Assembly: GCF_029227915.1 (NCBI RefSeq)
Contig: NC_079879.1
Location: 19,732,501-19,796,500, forward strand
DNA: 64,000 nucleotides
Direction: 5' to 3'
Source of the DNA: Hydractinia symbiolongicarpus
Lineage: Eukaryota; Cnidaria; Hydrozoa; Anthoathecata; Hydractiniidae
Below the pieces are notes generated by a model. The model was not told the DNA's origin and made no database searches. It saw only the letters and a list, made by a program, of their open reading frames with translations. Numbering within the stretch: the stretch's first letter is position 1; each line of letters opens with the position of its first letter. A program made the position numbers and the translations under genes. Below, piece by piece: positions 12,901 to 24,985 of this stretch.

Positions 12901-15900
12901 AGTTGGACAGTTAACTGTAAGCATTTTTGTCCACCATCAATTTTGACTGATAAAAAGCCCTGCTTAGAACTTGTTCAATTTGAAAAATAAGGCTTTGATA
13001 ATTTAGTTAATAAATACCTAATCCTTGTAGTAGAAAAATTTTTTTAGCAAAGTTCTATGGTTGTGCTAATCCCCAAAAATGTGACGTTTTTCTTGAATAT
13101 ACAATGCAATGATAGTACATTTGCAAATCTTTGCGTATAAGTTGATACTTGTAAATTCAACATTGAAGATTTAAAAAAAAGGCAACAAATGTGTTATTCC
13201 CTCTCACATTCTAGATTCTGTTTTGGAAATTTGATATAGTTATTAAAAATTCTGTTGTAACATTAACATTTCTTCCTTTCTGCATTTTCAAGTGTTTCAA
13301 CGACTATATCGTCTGGTGTTCTATATTTCATTTAAGAGCCGTTGACAAAATTATCGAACATTCTAGTTTATTTTAAATTCACAAATATCCATAACTGGAT
13401 CCGTTTGTTTTTGTTGAACATTTGACTTGGTTACATATATCATATTTTTGGTTTATTTAAATTAAAAAATCTGGCTTATTTATCGAATATTCGGTGTACA
13501 AGTTATTTTAGTTTCCAAAATGCATTGGGTAAAATTGGAATTGTATAATAATGGTGCTAACTAATTTCGAAATCGTCAGTTGTTTATGTCATCAGAGTTT
13601 CTGTCCCCATCCAATCTGTGCTATTATGCTTAGTTCTTACTTAAAATTTTTTTCAATTTCATTTCGTTTGTGGTAGGGCTAATTAAAACGTAGTTTTTCT
13701 AAATAGCAACAAATGCGTTATCCCCTCACGCATTCTTCATTCTGTTTTGCGAATTCGATGTAGCTATTAAAAAATTTGATGTAACTTTACAATAATTGAA
13801 AATGGCTATAGCAGTTCAAAAGTTGACAGCAATTATGGACTTAATAGTTATATTAAAATATTAATTATAATGCGTATAAATCTCAGCTCAGGTCAGCATT
13901 CAGCAAAAACCAGTCACCTAAATTAACGTTTACATTTGATTATTATTTCTATTTGATTATTTTGCAGATCGACATAGTGGAACTGAAATGTTTTGGATTG
14001 CAGACACTGATTGTTGTGATAAAAAACTCCTTGTCACACATGTTTAATTGTCTTTTTTAAACTTAGGGAGAAGTGAATAAATTTGCCGAAGAAAACAACA
14101 AGTTCAAAGCCAACAACGAGAAATTGGAACAAGAGGTTTCTAAAATGGGTGCAGAGAATGAAAAGATGGCAGAAAACAATAAAAATCTAGCTGATGAGAT
14201 CGCACGATTGAAAGCAGAAATTGATAGAATGGCAGAAGAGAATAAGAAGTTTGCTGAGAACAACGAAAACCTTAAGAAAGAGGTAATATATTTTATGGCC
14301 ACTCCTTAAATAACCTTCGTGGACGTTTTTAAAGTTCAAAAGTTAACAAGTCGTTTCGCATCCAAAGCATGATGGTAAAACATTCTTCATAGCCAGTGAA
14401 TATGAGTTAGACATCAGGTATTTTTACAGGAAAATCATAAAACAAACAGCTAACTACCTACCTATCTTGATTTTACCTTCTAAATGTGATGGTATCAGTT
14501 AGAAAAAATATGTATATATTATATGTTTAGAAATGACAAGCAGTCCTAACTAAGATATTTTATCTTTAGGTTGAGAAAATAACCGGCGAAAATGAGAAAT
14601 TCGCAGAGAATAATAAGGTGTTACAAGATGAAAACACTAAGTTTATTGAGAACAACAAAACATTAACATTAACTGTCACTGAACTGAAAGAACAAGCAGA
14701 TAAATTCCGTGAGATCTACGAGAAATTGCTGAAAGAAAATGAAAAACTTGCGAAGATTAGGGATGGACTGCAGGAACAATTAACGGTATGCTTCTGTCTA
14801 CTTTAGTTACGCCACATGTCACTTTGGTCATTATTTAATGTTTATTTGACTGCCCATGGGGTCAATCCATTTGGTCCCCCAGGCCACGCCCCTGTCATTG
14901 GTAGCATATTTCTTTCCCCTAGAAATAAAATCTCCAAAGTAATTTTGAAAAATATCAAAGAACATTATGTTTTTTCTTTAATTATCACAGCCAACAATTA
15001 AATAAAAATCACATATTTTAGATGATCTAAAGAGTCCATTTGCAAAACCTTCTGATCTTCAGGGCCAAACATGGTGGTAGCTTATCAGCTTAACTTTTAT
15101 TTTGTCACACGTTATTTTTGTTCATAATAAGAAGGCTGGAAATTTTATGTTTTTATGTTCTGAAAAGTATGCTTCAAAAAATATAATTAATATAGATGTG
15201 AAGAGGTACTGGTAATACTCTCATTACGTGGCGTATGACTTATGTCGAAACACTAAGGATAAATATCCGTTCTTTTCTCCAAAAAAGCGAAAGTATTTTT
15301 CTTTACCTTTTTTACCTTTGTGTAATCAGTTGTTTTATGTATTTATTTTTGCACTGATGTTATTCTTGTAGGGATTTCAAAAACTGCAAGAGATGATTTT
15401 TGCACAGCTGAATGAAAAAATGCGAGCAATGGATCGTTCTCTGTTGGAAAAGATAGCAGCAGACATAGAAATGATGGATGATGATCAAGGTAAAACAATC
15501 AGTTCAGGTTGCGCATGAAACGGCCATCTTAATGATATTAATTTTTGCGGAATTAATTTGCTTTCAAAAGGCAAATTTTTTATTGATAAATCGCAACGTA
15601 TTACATGCTTGAAAAATTGAAAAACAAACCCGTAGAATGTTTGTTTTTTTCTTTGAGTAAAATAGACGACTATTTGACAAACAAAATAAACGTAGAATAA
15701 TTTTAAGTTGAATTTTGCTTTTCCTGCAAAAAAAATCCGCAAACGTTCCTCGAATATTATTATACCGTAAAACGCGCTGTTTTATCCTCCTTGAACCGCA
15801 AAAATTATTTTCAGAAAAGTGAATTAGGCAAACAACGTTTTCCTCTCGAAAAATAATATTTTTTCTTTGGCTACGTGGTTCCATAGTGCCTAATTTTGCG

Positions 15901-16235
15901 AATGGCAACATTTTCCGAAATTTCTGAAGGTACCAGTAAAGCTCGTCACAAATGATGATCAGAAGCGTTCATTTAGGAGAATGTTTTTACCACATTTTAA
16001 GGTTAGTTGGTTAGAGAATACTTATATTTTAGGTTTGTCGCGCGACGAATTCGGTAAATTCATGAAACGCGTACCAACGCATTTAAAAGAGAAGTTTGAG
16101 AAGATTGCAGACGATTTTCAAAAATTTGATACGAACAAAGACAATGTTATCGATTCCGATGAATTCGGAACAATGTTGGATCAAGTCATGAAAGAAACAG
16201 AGATACCGAGTGCAAGTTCAGATGAAGAAAGATGA
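9985..16235 (+). CDS. C2 domain - Asn-rich coiled coil - EF-hand protein, paralogue 1
   Basis: Not recognised as a named family; domains are clear. Exons: 9985-10161, 11270-11602, 12173-12916, 14067-14282, 14570-14785, 15372-15489 and 16033-16235, all phase-compatible, giving 668 residues. If the first exon is not used, translation can start at the ATG at 11303 (MGSGKLK). A C2 domain spans about residues 71-190, with the SDPY signature and an acidic WDKNSIKKD loop. From about residue 190 to beyond 560 runs an unbroken heptad coiled coil with Asn at most a positions and Leu/Phe/Met at d. Near the C-terminus is one canonical EF-hand, DTNKDNVIDSDEF. There is no signal peptide or membrane segment. 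By inference it is a cytosolic, calcium-dependent membrane tether or scaffold. In C2 loop 1 it has Glu where paralogue 2 has Asp. The first exon is the least certain part. Confidence 0.88.
13183..13792 (+). repeat. Pair of diverged direct repeats inside an intron
   Basis: About 85 bases at 13183-13265 (GCAACAAATGTGTTATTCCC... to a TTGTAAC end) recur in diverged form at about 13705-13792 (GCAACAAATGCGTTATCCCC...). Both lie in the intron between 12916 and 14067 of the first C2/EF-hand gene. The corresponding intron of the second paralogue lacks them. Confidence 0.55.
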
Positions 16236-19200
16236 AGAGATATCCATTATTTACAAATGTCTGATAATGTCTTGACGTTGTAAAAGCTGCTATTAAGTTT
16301 TAAGTCATGGCTATCCCTTTCTGAAGATTTGAAGATTTCATCAACTTTGCACTTTTTTATTACATCTAGTTTGTTTAAATTTACAATGTGGTCATACGGT
16401 ATAATTACATGTTCATCTTTGTTGCTTGTTTTTCGTTTGTTTGTTTGTTTGTTTGTTTGTTTGTTTGTTATTACCTTTAAAAGAGAAGTTATTTTGGAAA
16501 TAAGATATACATTCATTACGTTCTTTCATCTCTTTAGGTAGTTTTGTGCGCTGTGATGTCATAATTTTATAATTATTTTTAATAATTTAATAGTTATTTT
16601 TTCTATGTTATTTTATGCAAAATTTTAAAATTAAATTTATTTTTCGTATTTACAATTTTCAAATTAATAATTTCGGTTGGTGGTAAAAGATATGTATAGT
16701 AGCTATATTTTGTTCTTTGAATTTAGATATAAGAATATTTTTCACAAATTTATTTATCTTCACAATTTTGTCTTGTTTATTCCTCGTTTAACGAACCCTT
16801 ATTCGTGCAGCAGTGTCGTCATAGAAACGCTGATTACATTCTAAAAACCATAATTTAAACCCACACGCAATTTAGCAGTCTTGTTGCTCAAATGTCGGAT
16901 AAAGTAAAATTTACCTTTAGAGAAACAACTTAATTGTTGAATACTGAACGTAAATCCACTTTGACGTTTAAAAATTTAATTGAAACTGTCCTGGACAAAA
17001 TATGTCGCCATGGATACTTTTGTGCTAATTTTGTGATTTTTCAAAATTTTGTCCCGGCCGTAGAAAGCGAAAAGGCGTAAGAAACGACAAAATGGATTGA
17101 TCAAGAGCTAAAAGAATAGCTTTCAATATCGTTTTTCACACCTTATTTTTAACTGTTTGTTAAAAATACTATAAGTCAGGAAATTCGTTATTGTACATCT
17201 TCGCATCCATTTAAAAGCCACTGTTATATAAAGAATTAACGTATCGACACTTCAGACAGGGTGTTTACACGAGAAGACAGCCTTTTGTAGTTGTAATGCA
17301 AAAGGTGAAAAAGAAAAATGTGAGTTTCTACAGTTTTACTACGTGTTTTTGCGAAACTCAAATAAGTGCTTAGCTATCGCAATCCTCTCAAACATAACAC
17401 ATTCTTTCTTTGTTTGAGGAGGACACAACCTCAATCTTAAGACTAGCTATCAACTCAATGCGGACGCGATTGAAGATTTGTATTGATATTCACTGAAAAG
17501 CAACAACATTATTAAAACGAAAGCAGTTTCTTCGACATTTTTTATATATGGACAAAATCCTCACAGTAAATGCTCCGCAGCCAGCAGTCTGCCAAATAGC
17601 TGCTTTTGCACAAAAATAGAACAGACAGGCGGCGTTTTAAATGTGCTTGTCGCATTCTCTAGAGCTTCCGAACTACGAAATAATCTACTTCAAGCCTGCG
17701 AGCACCCCGAAATTCGTAGAAGTTAGCCCATTTCAAATCCTAAGTCTATTCTGAGCAAAACGTTCTTTTACCCGTCCTTTAATGCCTGAAAATAGTCACC
17801 ATGGGACAGTCATGTTTGTTCTCGATGTAAATAAACAAACGTATAAGTTATATGACATGTGAGCGGGTGGAATCGCATTGCCTTTTTTATTCCAATGACA
17901 TCACGCAAAATTTGTCACATGAGCAAGATGAAGAATCAGAACACAGCGTCTACGAGTGGATTAGAGAAGTTCAATGCAAGCTTTTTTTATATGTGGCAGA
18001 AATTTTAATTAAGTTGCAATTTACCTAGTTCGTTCGTGCGAATTACGCAAAATTTATTACAGAAATCACGTGCACAATTCAACACACCCAAAAATATAAT
18101 GCTACAGCTTACATAAAAGAATTCGCACTAAAACCTAGAATTTTACCATTTCTTCTGTGCTATTTGCGAGAAGATTCAACTTAGCGCGAAATACGTTCAT
18201 ATGTTATTGCGGGAAAATTAAAACGCGGGAAATACAAGACGAATTTTGTACAGCTAGACAGTCAACATCATTTGCTCCATTAATCTCAATTACACTACTG
18301 CATATAATCGTCATTTAACTTAACGAGACCTAAAGACAGTTTTAATAAAATTAATCTATTTTTATTATTTTGTTTCCATAGAGAGTTGGAATTAGTTGTT
18401 GTGTTAAGTATAAGTATATACTAAATTTAGGTGTCGTATAACACGCCTGTGGTGATTCACAAACATTGAATTGCGTTGAATAAAGTTAGCTGAAAGATGT
18501 TGCAATCTTGTAGAAAATTTGAAGACTAATCTATAAACAAGAAAGACAAAATAACTTTGATGTATATCATATCGCTTTACAAGGAATCTCGGAAGCGGTG
18601 AAGTTTGAAAGGTTTAGTTTCATCTTTTTATTTTGCTTGTAGAATGTTGTCAAAAATAGTGAAAGCGTGTTTAAGCAAAGCTATTATACTACTCCAATTT
18701 GTTTTAATACCTAAATCCCATTTTTACCCTAAAAAAGGTAAGGCTCTCTATAAAGTCAATAAGTTTATTTTTATTTTCTTATATTTCGCAAACCGAACTG
18801 TTGGCAGAACCAGTACAAATTTTGATAGCAGTTTTTGTATCTTGAACTTAGGTTTTAATAACCGATATAAATATTTAATAGTAATAATAATAATACTCCA
18901 AGCTTTTTTCTTATGACCATATATAAAATTATTATGTCAAGTTAACAACACCGTGTTTCCCATGCACGTAACAAAAGCTTTATTTTTGTACTTATGTGTT
19001 GTTACTAATCTCATTAGAAATAAATGATATTTTTAATAGATTGCTATTGGTTTCGTCCTGCACACACCAACTGATAAAAATATTGTTTAGAAAGATTAAA
19101 ACATTTTTTGATGCATCTATGAAATCGTATGATATCTTTTACGAAAAAGATTTGTGCGCAATATTTTGTGCTTGTGTATAGTTTGCAGTTTTAATTTTTG

Positions 19201-19572
19201 CGTGTCAAAAAAGAAAGAAGTGCAGACTAAGAGACATTGCGCGAAGTTTTGAAATCGTGTCACGTCAAGAAAAGTAAGACAAAAATACTCGCAGCAAGAT
19301 TTTGTTCTTGTACAAGTTTTATTAATTTTGTTTTTCTGTTATTTACTTCATATATTTTTTGCCTTTGTTTACTTTTTCGTCTTCTTTTATTTTCACACAC
19401 AACTTTTATGTAAATAATTATTTTGATTTCGTTGTTTTCTAAACATAAAAATTGGTAAAAGTTTACTTACGAGCGAGTAACAAAAGTAAAGGACGCTTGA
19501 AGCAAATCTATAAGCTTTAGTAGTTTGTGTTGCATGATAATTATTTGTCTTTTAAGTTCAATATAATAAATA
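16236..19572. other. Intergenic between the C2/EF-hand paralogues
   Basis: It holds the 3' UTR of paralogue 1 and the promoter of paralogue 2. A GTTT tetranucleotide run lies at about 16436-16470. No exon with domain similarity is visible. Open frames at 18605-18916 and 18996-19181 are AT-rich and featureless. Confidence 0.5.
16436..16470 (+). repeat. (GTTT)n microsatellite
   Basis: About eight GTTT units in the 3' flank of the first C2/EF-hand gene. Confidence 0.9.
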
Positions 19573-22466
19573 ATGGGATCTGGAAAACTAAAGGTTGAAG
19601 TCTTGAATGGACGCAATCTGCAGAATAAGGACACGTTCAGTAAAAGTGATCCTTATTGCATGCTGGAGCTTGGTACTGTTGCACACAAAACAAAACATCT
19701 TGACGGTGATCTTAACCCCGACTGGAATGAAACTTTCACGTTTGACGTCGACTCTGGAATGGATGCCATAGCGTTGTCTATTTGGGATAAAAATTCAATC
19801 AAAAAAGACGTCTTTATGGGTTATTCTTTTGTTACGTTTGATGATTGTCAGCGTGGCAAGCCGACGCCTAAGGTACCATTTTCTCAACTATCATTTTGAT
19901 CAATTTGTTCTTTTCTATCAAACCAAGGGTAAACCGTCCAAATATATCAGCTATTTAGTTGGACTCTTACGATCTTAAACTGGACCTTAGTATTTGTCGT
20001 GCGAAAAATTATATTTTCGAAACACTTCATTTTGGTTGCAGCTAATCAAGCGGTTTTGTTTCTGCTATAGAGTGCCAATATGTTGGGTGGTTGCACAGGT
20101 CAGATCAATTTGATGGTTACTGCAGACTTTGAAACACAAGCATCTAAAATTGAAAACATGACTCAACAACTTCAACAAGGTACTGCAGATAACAACAAAT
20201 CAAAAGATGAAATTGCACGTCTGAATGGAGAAGTGAATCGAATGTCTGCTGAGAATGATAGATTTTCAGCTAACAATAAAAAATTGGAAGAAGAAAACAA
20301 AAAGTTTGAGGAGAACAATAATCGACTGGAAGCCTCTGTTAATAAGTTGGAGGATGAAAACAACAAATTTGAGGCTAACAACAAAAAGCTGGAAGAAGAA
20401 AACAAAAAATTTGAAGAAAATAACAACCGTTTGGAAGCTTCAGTAAACAAATTGGAAGGAGAAAATAAAAAGTTTGAAGAAAACAACAAAAAGTTAGAAC
20501 AAGAGAATAAAAAATTCGAAGAAAACAACTTGAAGCTGGAAGCTGAGGTAAATAGATTGGGTGGCGAGATCAATAAAATGGCAGAAGAAAATAACAAGTT
20601 TTCAGAAAACAATAAAAAACTAGAGGAACAAGTTGGCATGTTGGAAGGAGAAGTTTCCAAAATGGGAGAGTTAAACAAAGAGTATGAAGCAAATAACAAA
20701 AAATTAGAAGAAAATGTAAATAAACTGGAAGGTGAAGTTAATAAAATGACTGAAGAAAACAACAAGTTCTCTGAAAACAACAAGAAGTTGGAAGAACAAG
20801 TTGGACAGTTAACTGTAAGCATTCTTTTTTTACATTAAATAAAAGTAGAAATTAGTACATTTTTTACATGTTATATATCTTTTACTGACATAGAGCGTGT
20901 AGAATTATCTGCTTTTGTATTGAAGGGATGTTCCATTTTAGTAAACAAAAATAGAAAAATTCGGGAAGTTCTGCCTCTAAGTTATTTTAAAATCAGCAAG
21001 AAATAGCGGGAAATTCTATCGAATTGTTTGAGCCAAAGTGGAAAAGATATTGACAATAATTGCTCGCTTTTTTCAGGGAGAAGTGAATAAATTTACCGAA
21101 GAAAACAATAAGTTCAAAGCCAACAACGAAAAATTGGAACAAGAAGTTTCTAAAATGGGTGCAGAGAATGAAAAAATGGCGGAAAACAATAAAAATCTAG
21201 CTGATGAGATTTCACGATTGAAAGCAGAAATTGATAGAATGGCAGAAGAGAATAAAAAGTTTGCTGAAAACAACGAAAACCTTAAGAAAGAGGTACATTT
21301 CTAGAATTAACTCGATCGCCTTATTTTTAGACATATCTTCTGTATTCCCAATAAGTTTAAAACACGTGGCAACCTCTTTTGTTTAGGTTGAGAAAATAAC
21401 TGGTGAAAATGAAAAATTCGCAGAGAATAATAAGGTGTTACAAGATGAAAACACTAAGTTTATTGAGAACAACAAAACATTAACATTAACTGTCACTGAA
21501 CTAAAAGAACAAGCAGATAAATTCCGTGAGATCTACGAGAAATTGCTGAAAGAAAATGAAAAACTTGCACGGATTAGAGATGGGATGCAGGAACAATTAA
21601 CGGTATGTAGTATAAGTATGGCGTCTTTTTTACGCCTTTTAGAGAAAGATTCTTGGCAGCAATTGATTTTTACATAATCTGCAGCAAGGTTGTAAACTTT
21701 CCGCTGTGGTAGACTCTTTGCCTATTCCCGAAGACAAACATTTGCGAAATATTGACAAACTATGTAATTGTGTACTTGGATACTTGAAAACAAGTGTAAA
21801 TGATGTCACTTAGAAAGAAAAAGTCAAATCTTCACAAAATCTTATATATTAGTTCCCTTGCGTGAGTAACTATGTGAGTCCACGACATGCAAATCACGGG
21901 TCACTTCCTTATCATATATTAATTCTGGTCACATTAACTGCAAAATGTTATTCCACCGAGATGAACCGACTTTAATTAGGAGTTGATGTAAAATTTAAAT
22001 TCAGATTGTTATTCTTGTAGGGATTTCAAAAACTGCAAGAGATGATTTTTGCACAGCTGAATGAAAAAATGCGAGCAATGGATCGTTCTCTGTTGGAGAA
22101 GATAGCAGCAGACATAGAAATGATGGATAATGATCAAGGTAAGATAATTTATTTGTAAAATAACATTGTCAAGATGGCTTCTTTAATATTTAATACGCCA
22201 ACATTTCAATAAGGAAGTAAACAAACAACGTTCTAATGAATCTTCTTGCTTTTTTCCTGGCAGGTTTGTCACGTGGAGAATTTGATAAATTCATGAAACG
22301 CGTGCCAACGCATTTAAAAGAGAAGTTTGAGAAGATTGCAGACGATTTTCAAAAGTTTGATCAAAACAAAGACAATGTTATCGATTCCGATGAATTCGGA
22401 ACAATGTTGGATCAAGTCATGAAAGAAACTGAGATACCGAGTGCAAGTTCTGATGAAAAAAGATGA
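19573..22466 (+). CDS. C2 domain - Asn-rich coiled coil - EF-hand protein, paralogue 2
   Basis: Tandem paralogue of the 9985-16235 gene with the same architecture and exon sizes. Exons: 19573-19872, 20071-20814, 21077-21292, 21387-21602, 22021-22138 and 22264-22466 (598 residues). The start is the ATG at 19573 (MGSGKLK), directly at the C2 domain; I see no counterpart of the extra N-terminal exon. C2 loop 1 carries Asp (KDTFSKSDPY), so the calcium site looks complete. The coil reuses the same Asn-at-a heptads, and the EF-hand reads DQNKDNVIDSDEF. The 744-, 216-, 216- and 118-base exons are almost identical in DNA to paralogue 1, while the introns are shorter and unrelated. The C2 exon and the first bases of two other exons are clearly diverged. 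Function is inferred as for paralogue 1, possibly as a homo- or heterodimer. Confidence 0.9.
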
Positions 22467-24985
22467 TAAATTCGTATTTGTCCAAATGGACCTAAATAAT
22501 TCTTGCCTTATATAACACTTTAAAAAAGATGTGTATCGTTTTGAATATATTTTGTGTCTTACGCACCGCTTGTCAACACCGCTTGTCAACAAAGATCTGT
22601 ATCAACATAAAAATATCAAAAGTTTCTTAAAAATTAGATAGAATTATCTTGTTTATTATCTTGAGATAAAATTTTGTAAAATTAAATAATAATTTAGACA
22701 TGAATTTGTTTTTTTATTACGTATGTCTAACGCAACACATACCTGCCATAAAAAATAAATCCCAGATTAAAAGTACAAACAAGTACCTTAATTTTCTCAA
22801 GGACTAACTTTTGCAAGAATATTTTGGAAATGCTCGGTAGGCTCGATAAAAAGCAGCGATGAAAGAAAGAGTTGCCAAGTAGTACTTGATTTCTAACAAT
22901 CTTTAAAACTTTGCCACACCCTACAACGACTGGTGAGATAGGACCATTTAACACCTCGTAAGAACATTTATGTCGAGTGTTTTTATACTCTTCTTCAAAT
23001 ATCAGACAGGACGCATTCTCACAAAACAAACGTAAAGAATACCTCATGTAGTGGGAAAATACGTTAGATTCTACGAAAATATACCCATAGGGTTTACCTG
23101 TCAATAACCGACATCGTATAACAAATTCTTAATCTCCAAAAAATTATCTTAAGCATCTTTATTCCTCAGTTCTTTATCACCTTCTAAAATAACCATGTGT
23201 CTATCGCGGTTATCACACATAAATGTACCGTACTACCTCGTATAGCGGACATTTGCCCACAGCGGATATGTCTTTTTGGACTTAGTACACAAAAAACCGT
23301 GAAAATAAATGCAATCCTTAAAATTAATTTCGCTTAATTTGAATCCACAATCTTCCTTTGAAGACCTCATTTTTGAGACTGTGGGCATGACAGAAGAAAC
23401 TTGTTTTAAATAAATTTAATAATAAAAAATAATGCATTTAATAACATAAAATACTGAATCGTGACGTTTAAAAAAAACATCTAAAATAATTCATATCTTA
23501 TAAGTACGTCACTACTGGGCAAAAGTCAAAGTATAAAGTAACTCAGTTGATTACACTCATTGTAATAACTTAGGTTCAAAATAACACGATTTTTTTTTAT
23601 TTCTTCATTATCATATCTGTGCCAATTAAAAAAGGTTACTTTCACGAAATATCTAAATATATTTTTCCTATACTTCGCAAATGTCTGCTGTATATGTTTC
23701 CGTAAAAATTAATTCTACAAATTGGGTCATGTACATAAAAGTAAATTTACTAATACTAGAAACTAATACTCAATTTTCTGTAATTGCATCTAAAACTACA
23801 TATATACAAAAATAAAATACTATGACGGATTAAGACCGATTAATAGATTAACTAAGTATAAAAAATAACATCTGTCCTGCTAAGCATTTGCCAGTTCAGT
23901 GATACAAAATAACCTTTATCCCACAAAAGATACAAAACTAAAAGCCTAAATTGCCACGAGTGTTGAATTTTGCAGTCACTGTTTGTAAAATAATAAAAGT
24001 ATAGTTATTTAATGACATTTTGTCTTGAACCTGAAGAATTAAATTAAGTCGTTCATTTTTCGCGAGGTACAAAAATATGCATTTTGCAAAGATTACTTAC
24101 TTTTCGTAGATCAGTTATATCGAGACATTTCGTAAAGAATTTTTTCGCGAATGTAACGTTTTAAGTGTTGTTTGTGATGAACTATCTTTACGTACCCCGT
24201 TAAATTTCGCAATTTTAACTTATTTTTAGGCCTATTTGTTCAGATGAGGTAGTTTTTAATTAAATTTGCTCCTATCATGGAGGCTGGTTATTATTTTTAA
24301 TAACTACACAAAAATTAACGTTAAGTAATTTCGTGCAGATTTATTTTTGCGAATTGACTTTCCTGCACACATAATATTTTTGCGAATATGCATAAATTAG
24401 CAAAATTCGCGAAAATTAATCTTTTCGAAATTTAATCAAAGATATAAATATAAATTTTAAAATAATGCTAAATCTACTGTTAAAATAATTTAATTTGAGA
24501 AATTATCACAAAGGAATTTTTCGCCAATTTAAAAAACCAGAGAATATTTTGGGATAAACTGTTGGGAATCCACAAATTGAAAAAACAGAACATGAAAATA
24601 TCTCTTGCGATATCTGAAATTTTTGCGACTTTGTGATTATATGTTTTCAAATTCCATCCTGAGAAAAAAGGTTTTTACACTACGGTTATAAATAAGCATG
24701 CAACAACTCATTTTGTCTTCTTTCAGATCTATGTTAATGATAAAAAGAGGAACAATTCATTCCAGAGACTCTTTTTTAAGTTTTAAGCATCATTAATATT
24801 TCTTTAAAAGCAATTATTTTCAGAATTTCAAATAAATTTGGCGATTGAAGATAAATCTTTTAAAACCAGACCTTGTAAAATAAATTTGCGAATCAACGAT
24901 TTGGAAATTTGTTCTAATTAAATGGTCATTAAATGGTCATCATTAAATGGTATCTCAATAAATCAAAAAATTCATGCAGGGATTA
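22467..24985. other. Convergent intergenic region; no gene recognised
   Basis: It lies between the ends of paralogue 2 (plus) and the acyltransferase-like gene (minus). A 125-codon minus-strand open frame at 22727-23104 has no motif I recognise and no splice support. There is a short tandem duplication CACCGCTTGTCAA near 22565-22590. TTCGCGAA-type motifs recur near 24060-24420. Confidence 0.5.

Noticed and set aside
12274-12924. 216-codon open frame on the minus strand, and its twin at 20172-20822
   Set aside because: Antisense shadow of the Asn/Lys/Glu-rich coiled-coil exons; it consists of Ser/Leu/Phe repeats forced by the opposite strand.
22727-23104. 125-codon minus-strand frame
   Set aside because: Longest free frame in its region, but no recognisable motif, no splice partners and no codon pattern I could support; perhaps an old repeat.
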